From: Bacteroidia bacterium
GTDB lineage: Bacteria > Bacteroidota > Bacteroidia > Bacteroidales > CAJPTX01
Assembly: GCA_002749065.1 (NCBI GenBank)
Contig: PDTX01000004.1
Location: 1 to 64,000 of the forward strand
DNA: 64,000 bases
Direction: 5' to 3'
Both the position numbers and the translations under genes were made by a program. The notes beneath the pieces are model-generated. The model was not told the DNA's origin and searched no databases. It worked only from the letters and a program-made list of their open reading frames with translations. Every line of letters starts with the position of its first letter. The stretch's first letter is position 1. This document shows, one piece after another, positions 62,019-64,000 of the stretch.

Positions 62019-63605
62019 ATGGACACGGGAGCTACGGTACAAGCATACGCATACGATTATCTCATCGCGGGCTCGGGCCTCGCGGGCCTGGCCATCGCCC
62101 TGGAGGCCGCCAAGTACGGGCGCGTCGCCATACTCACCAAGCACTGGGTGCGCGACTCCAACTCCTACCACGCCCAGGGGGGCATAGCCGCCGTCACCGA
62201 CCCCGAGGATAGCGACCAGGGCCACATAGAGGACACCCTGGCCGCGGGCCGTGGCCTCTGCGACCTACCGGCCGTGCGGGTGCTGGTCAGCGAGGCCCCC
62301 CAGCGCATACAGGACCTCATAGACAGCGGCATGCGCTTCGACCACAAGGATGGCCAGATAGCCCTCGGCCTGGAGGGGGGGCACCACCATCGGCGGATAC
62401 TCCACGCGGGCGGCGACGCCACCGGCATGCTCACCACCAGCTTCCTGGCCAGCCGGGTGGCCCAGCAGCCCAATATCGACGTGTATGAGAACCACTGCGT
62501 GCTGGAGGCCCTCATCCATCAGGGGCAGTGCTGCGGCCTCCGCGTATGGAACACCATGCAGCAGCAGGAGCACGTATTCACGGCCGGGCATACCCTCCTG
62601 GCCCTCGGGGGGGCGGGCGCGGTGTACCAGCGTACGACCAACCCGGAGACCACCGTCGGGGACGGCATAGCGATAGCCTACAGCGCGGGCTGCCAGATCA
62701 CGGACCTGGAGTTCATGCAGTTCCACCCGACCGCCCTCTACGTCGAGGGGCAGCCCGCCTTCCTGATTTCCGAGGCCGTGCGGGGCGAGGGGGCCCACCT
62801 CTACAACCAGCGCGACGAGCGCTTCATGGCGGGCAAGTACCCCCTCGCCGAGCTGGAGCCCCGCGACACCGTGGCCAAGGCCATCTTCAGCGAAATCCAG
62901 CAGCAGGAGCAACCCTACGTCTGGCTCGACCTCCGCCACCTCGACCCCCACCTCATCGCGCAACGCTTCCCCACCATCACCCGCTACTGCCGCGAGAGGG
63001 GCCTTGAGCTCACCGCCCGCATACCCATCGCCCCGGCCGCGCACTACATGGTGGGCGGCGTGCGGACGGACCTCCACGGCCAGACGGCCATACCCCGCCT
63101 CTACGCCGTGGGCGAGCTGGCCAGCAATGGCCTCATGGGGGCCAATCGCCTCGCCTCCAACTCCCTCATAGAGTGCCTAGTATACGCCCACAGGGCCGTG
63201 GAGCACAGCCGTCAGCAGGTGGCGGTGGATGTCCCCGACCGCTTCGAGCGGAAGTTCACCGTCAACCCCGAGCTGGCCAAGACCTACAGCAAAACCCGCG
63301 CCCGGATAGCCGCCTTGCTCAACGCCAAGGTCGGCATCATACGCAACGGGCAGACGCTCCGCGACGCTCTCCACGAGCTGCAAACCCTTGAGGGTGAGCT
63401 CCCCCTCCAGCCCCACGAGTACAATTCGCACCAGCTGCGCAACCTCCTCATCGTGGCCCGTCTGCTCATCACGGCGGCCCTCTACCGGGAGGAGAGCCGG
63501 GGCGGGCACTACCGCGAGGACTTCCCCGAGGAGCGCCGGGAGTTCAACTGCCACATCACCCAGCAGAAGGGCAGCCCCATCGCGAAGACCCCCGTGCTGG
63601 AGTAG
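62019..63605 (+). CDS. nadB: L-aspartate oxidase
   Basis: FAD-dependent oxidation of L-aspartate to iminoaspartate, first step of de novo NAD synthesis; in anaerobes fumarate can be the electron acceptor. The 528 residues match the family. The FAD-binding IAGSGLAGLAIALEA lies near residue 17, the SYHAQGGIAAV segment near 49, the substrate-facing EGGHHHRRILHAGGDATG near 119, and PAAHYMVGGVRTDLHGQT near 340, with the C-terminal helical domain complete. No nadA or nadC is visible next to it. A near-consensus TACTTTTA lies about 40 nt upstream. Confidence 0.96.
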   Translation: MDTGATVQAYAYDYLIAGSGLAGLAIALEAAKYGRVAILTKHWVRDSNSYHAQGGIAAVTDPEDSDQGHIEDTLAAGRGLCDLPAVRVLVSEAPQRIQDLIDSGMRFDHKDGQIALGLEGGHHHRRILHAGGDATGMLTTSFLASRVAQQPNIDVYENHCVLEALIHQGQCCGLRVWNTMQQQEHVFTAGHTLLALGGAGAVYQRTTNPETTVGDGIAIAYSAGCQITDLEFMQFHPTALYVEGQPAFLISEAVRGEGAHLYNQRDERFMAGKYPLAELEPRDTVAKAIFSEIQQQEQPYVWLDLRHLDPHLIAQRFPTITRYCRERGLELTARIPIAPAAHYMVGGVRTDLHGQTAIPRLYAVGELASNGLMGANRLASNSLIECLVYAHRAVEHSRQQVAVDVPDRFERKFTVNPELAKTYSKTRARIAALLNAKVGIIRNGQTLRDALHELQTLEGELPLQPHEYNSHQLRNLLIVARLLITAALYREESRGGHYREDFPEERREFNCHITQQKGSPIAKTPVLE

Positions 63606-63635
63606 CGCGGAGGCGTATCGTGGCCATATACGGAG

Positions 63636-63686
63636 CGCGGGGTGCCGACCAGTCGACACCCCGCGTAGCATTTTAGCCGTTTTTTT
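63636..63686 (+). terminator. terminator of nadB
   Basis: A 9-bp stem CGCGGGGTG/CACCCCGCG (63636-63644 with 63657-63665), with CGAC/GTCG pairing inside, followed by TAGCATTTTAGCCG and seven T (63680-63686). Confidence 0.7.
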
Positions 63687-63695
63687 GCACTCCGC

Positions 63696-64000
63696 CTACT
63701 TCTTCTTGCCCTGGTTGGCCACCGCGTCCATGAGCGCCTGGATGGTCTCGGGGTCGCCGATGTACTCGTCCTTCAGCAGGTTGAGCTGGTCGTCGAACTC
63801 GAAGACGTAGGGGATGCCCGTGGGGATGTTGACCCCGATGATGTCCTGGTCGGAGATGCCCTTGAGCACCTTGACGATGGCCCGTAGGCTGTTGCCGTGC
63901 GCTGCGACGATGATGTCGTCGTGCTGGTGGAGGCTCGGGCGGATGGTCTGCTCCCAGTAGGGTAGCATGCGGGTGACGGTGTCCTTGAGGCACTCGGTCA
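63696..64000 (-). CDS. gpmA: 2,3-bisphosphoglycerate-dependent phosphoglycerate mutase, C-terminal part (cut by window edge)
   Basis: The visible frame (last about 100 residues) continues past base 64000. It reads TECLKDTVTRMLPYWEQTI, then AAHGNSLRAIVKVLKGISDQ with the catalytic His of the cofactor-dependent mutase family, and NIPTGIPYVFEFDD near the end. The enzyme interconverts 3- and 2-phosphoglycerate in glycolysis. The N-terminal RHG catalytic motif lies outside the window. It is convergent with nadB. Confidence 0.93.
   Translation of the reverse strand, partial: TECLKDTVTRMLPYWEQTIRPSLHQHDDIIVAAHGNSLRAIVKVLKGISDQDIIGVNIPTGIPYVFEFDDQLNLLKDEYIGDPETIQALMDAVANQGKKK

Overview
The window is a chromosomal segment of a Bacteroidota bacterium, most likely of the order Bacteroidales and near Porphyromonas, although it looks GC-rich for that genus. 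The evidence is: a complete moxR-DUF58-batA-B-C-D-E aerotolerance operon; three proteins with type IX secretion (T9SS) C-terminal signals, one a C10 cysteine protease with the layout of Porphyromonas PrtT; repeated use of the Bacteroidota sigma-ABfr promoter form (TTG, about 19-22 nt, TAnnTTTG) ahead of tRNAs and housekeeping genes; and Bacteroidales-type gene order.

Layout. 1-4 kb: the 3' end of an AAA/PD-(D/E)XK protein, pckA, a CPBP protease gene lying between two copies of a terminator-like repeat, then murB and tRNA-Ser. 4.3-13.3 kb (minus strand): an envelope and housekeeping operon, mfd-coaX-outer membrane protein-TPR protein-lptC-small membrane protein-CNNM/CBS protein, with a probable internal terminator before lptC. 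13.4-16.8 kb: a SiaC-like phosphoprotein gene, an exonuclease III gene, a pentanucleotide repeat ahead of a YccF gene, and the L-serine ammonia-lyase gene. 17-22.4 kb: an accessory block holding a GIY-YIG/DUF4357 protein, a PD-(D/E)XK gene broken by an in-frame amber codon with an overlapping partner, a lipoprotein, unknown proteins and a methyltransferase.

22.6-25.4 kb: fabD, a SiaB-like kinase gene and a secreted YD-like protein. 25.6-34.3 kb: the Bat operon. 34.4-35.1 kb: the remnant of an AlbA-type ATP-binding regulator followed by a 12-bp tandem repeat. 35.3-42.1 kb: tpiA, prmA and a 1679-residue envelope protein. 42.1-47.2 kb: the C10 protease, tRNA-His, a strongly structured candidate RNA, and a T9SS cargo with an internally duplicated domain. 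47.2-52.7 kb: an AddB-like nuclease, a full-length paralog of the protein at the left edge, and ferritin. 53-59.3 kb (minus strand): pheT, a minimal type B T9SS signal protein, an AI-2E family transporter, der and era. 59.5-64 kb: creD, tRNA-Met, a DUF4294 protein, nadB and a partial gpmA.

Most of the window is core metabolism (gluconeogenesis, peptidoglycan, fatty acid, NAD and CoA synthesis), genome maintenance (mfd, exonuclease III, AddB-like), ribosome GTPases and envelope biogenesis. No prophage, insertion sequence, CRISPR array or rRNA was seen. The points most worth following up are the giant envelope protein, the hairpin RNA after tRNA-His, the amber-interrupted nuclease pair, the AAAGG repeat before yccF, the separated SiaB/SiaC-like pair and the stand-alone T9SS signal protein.
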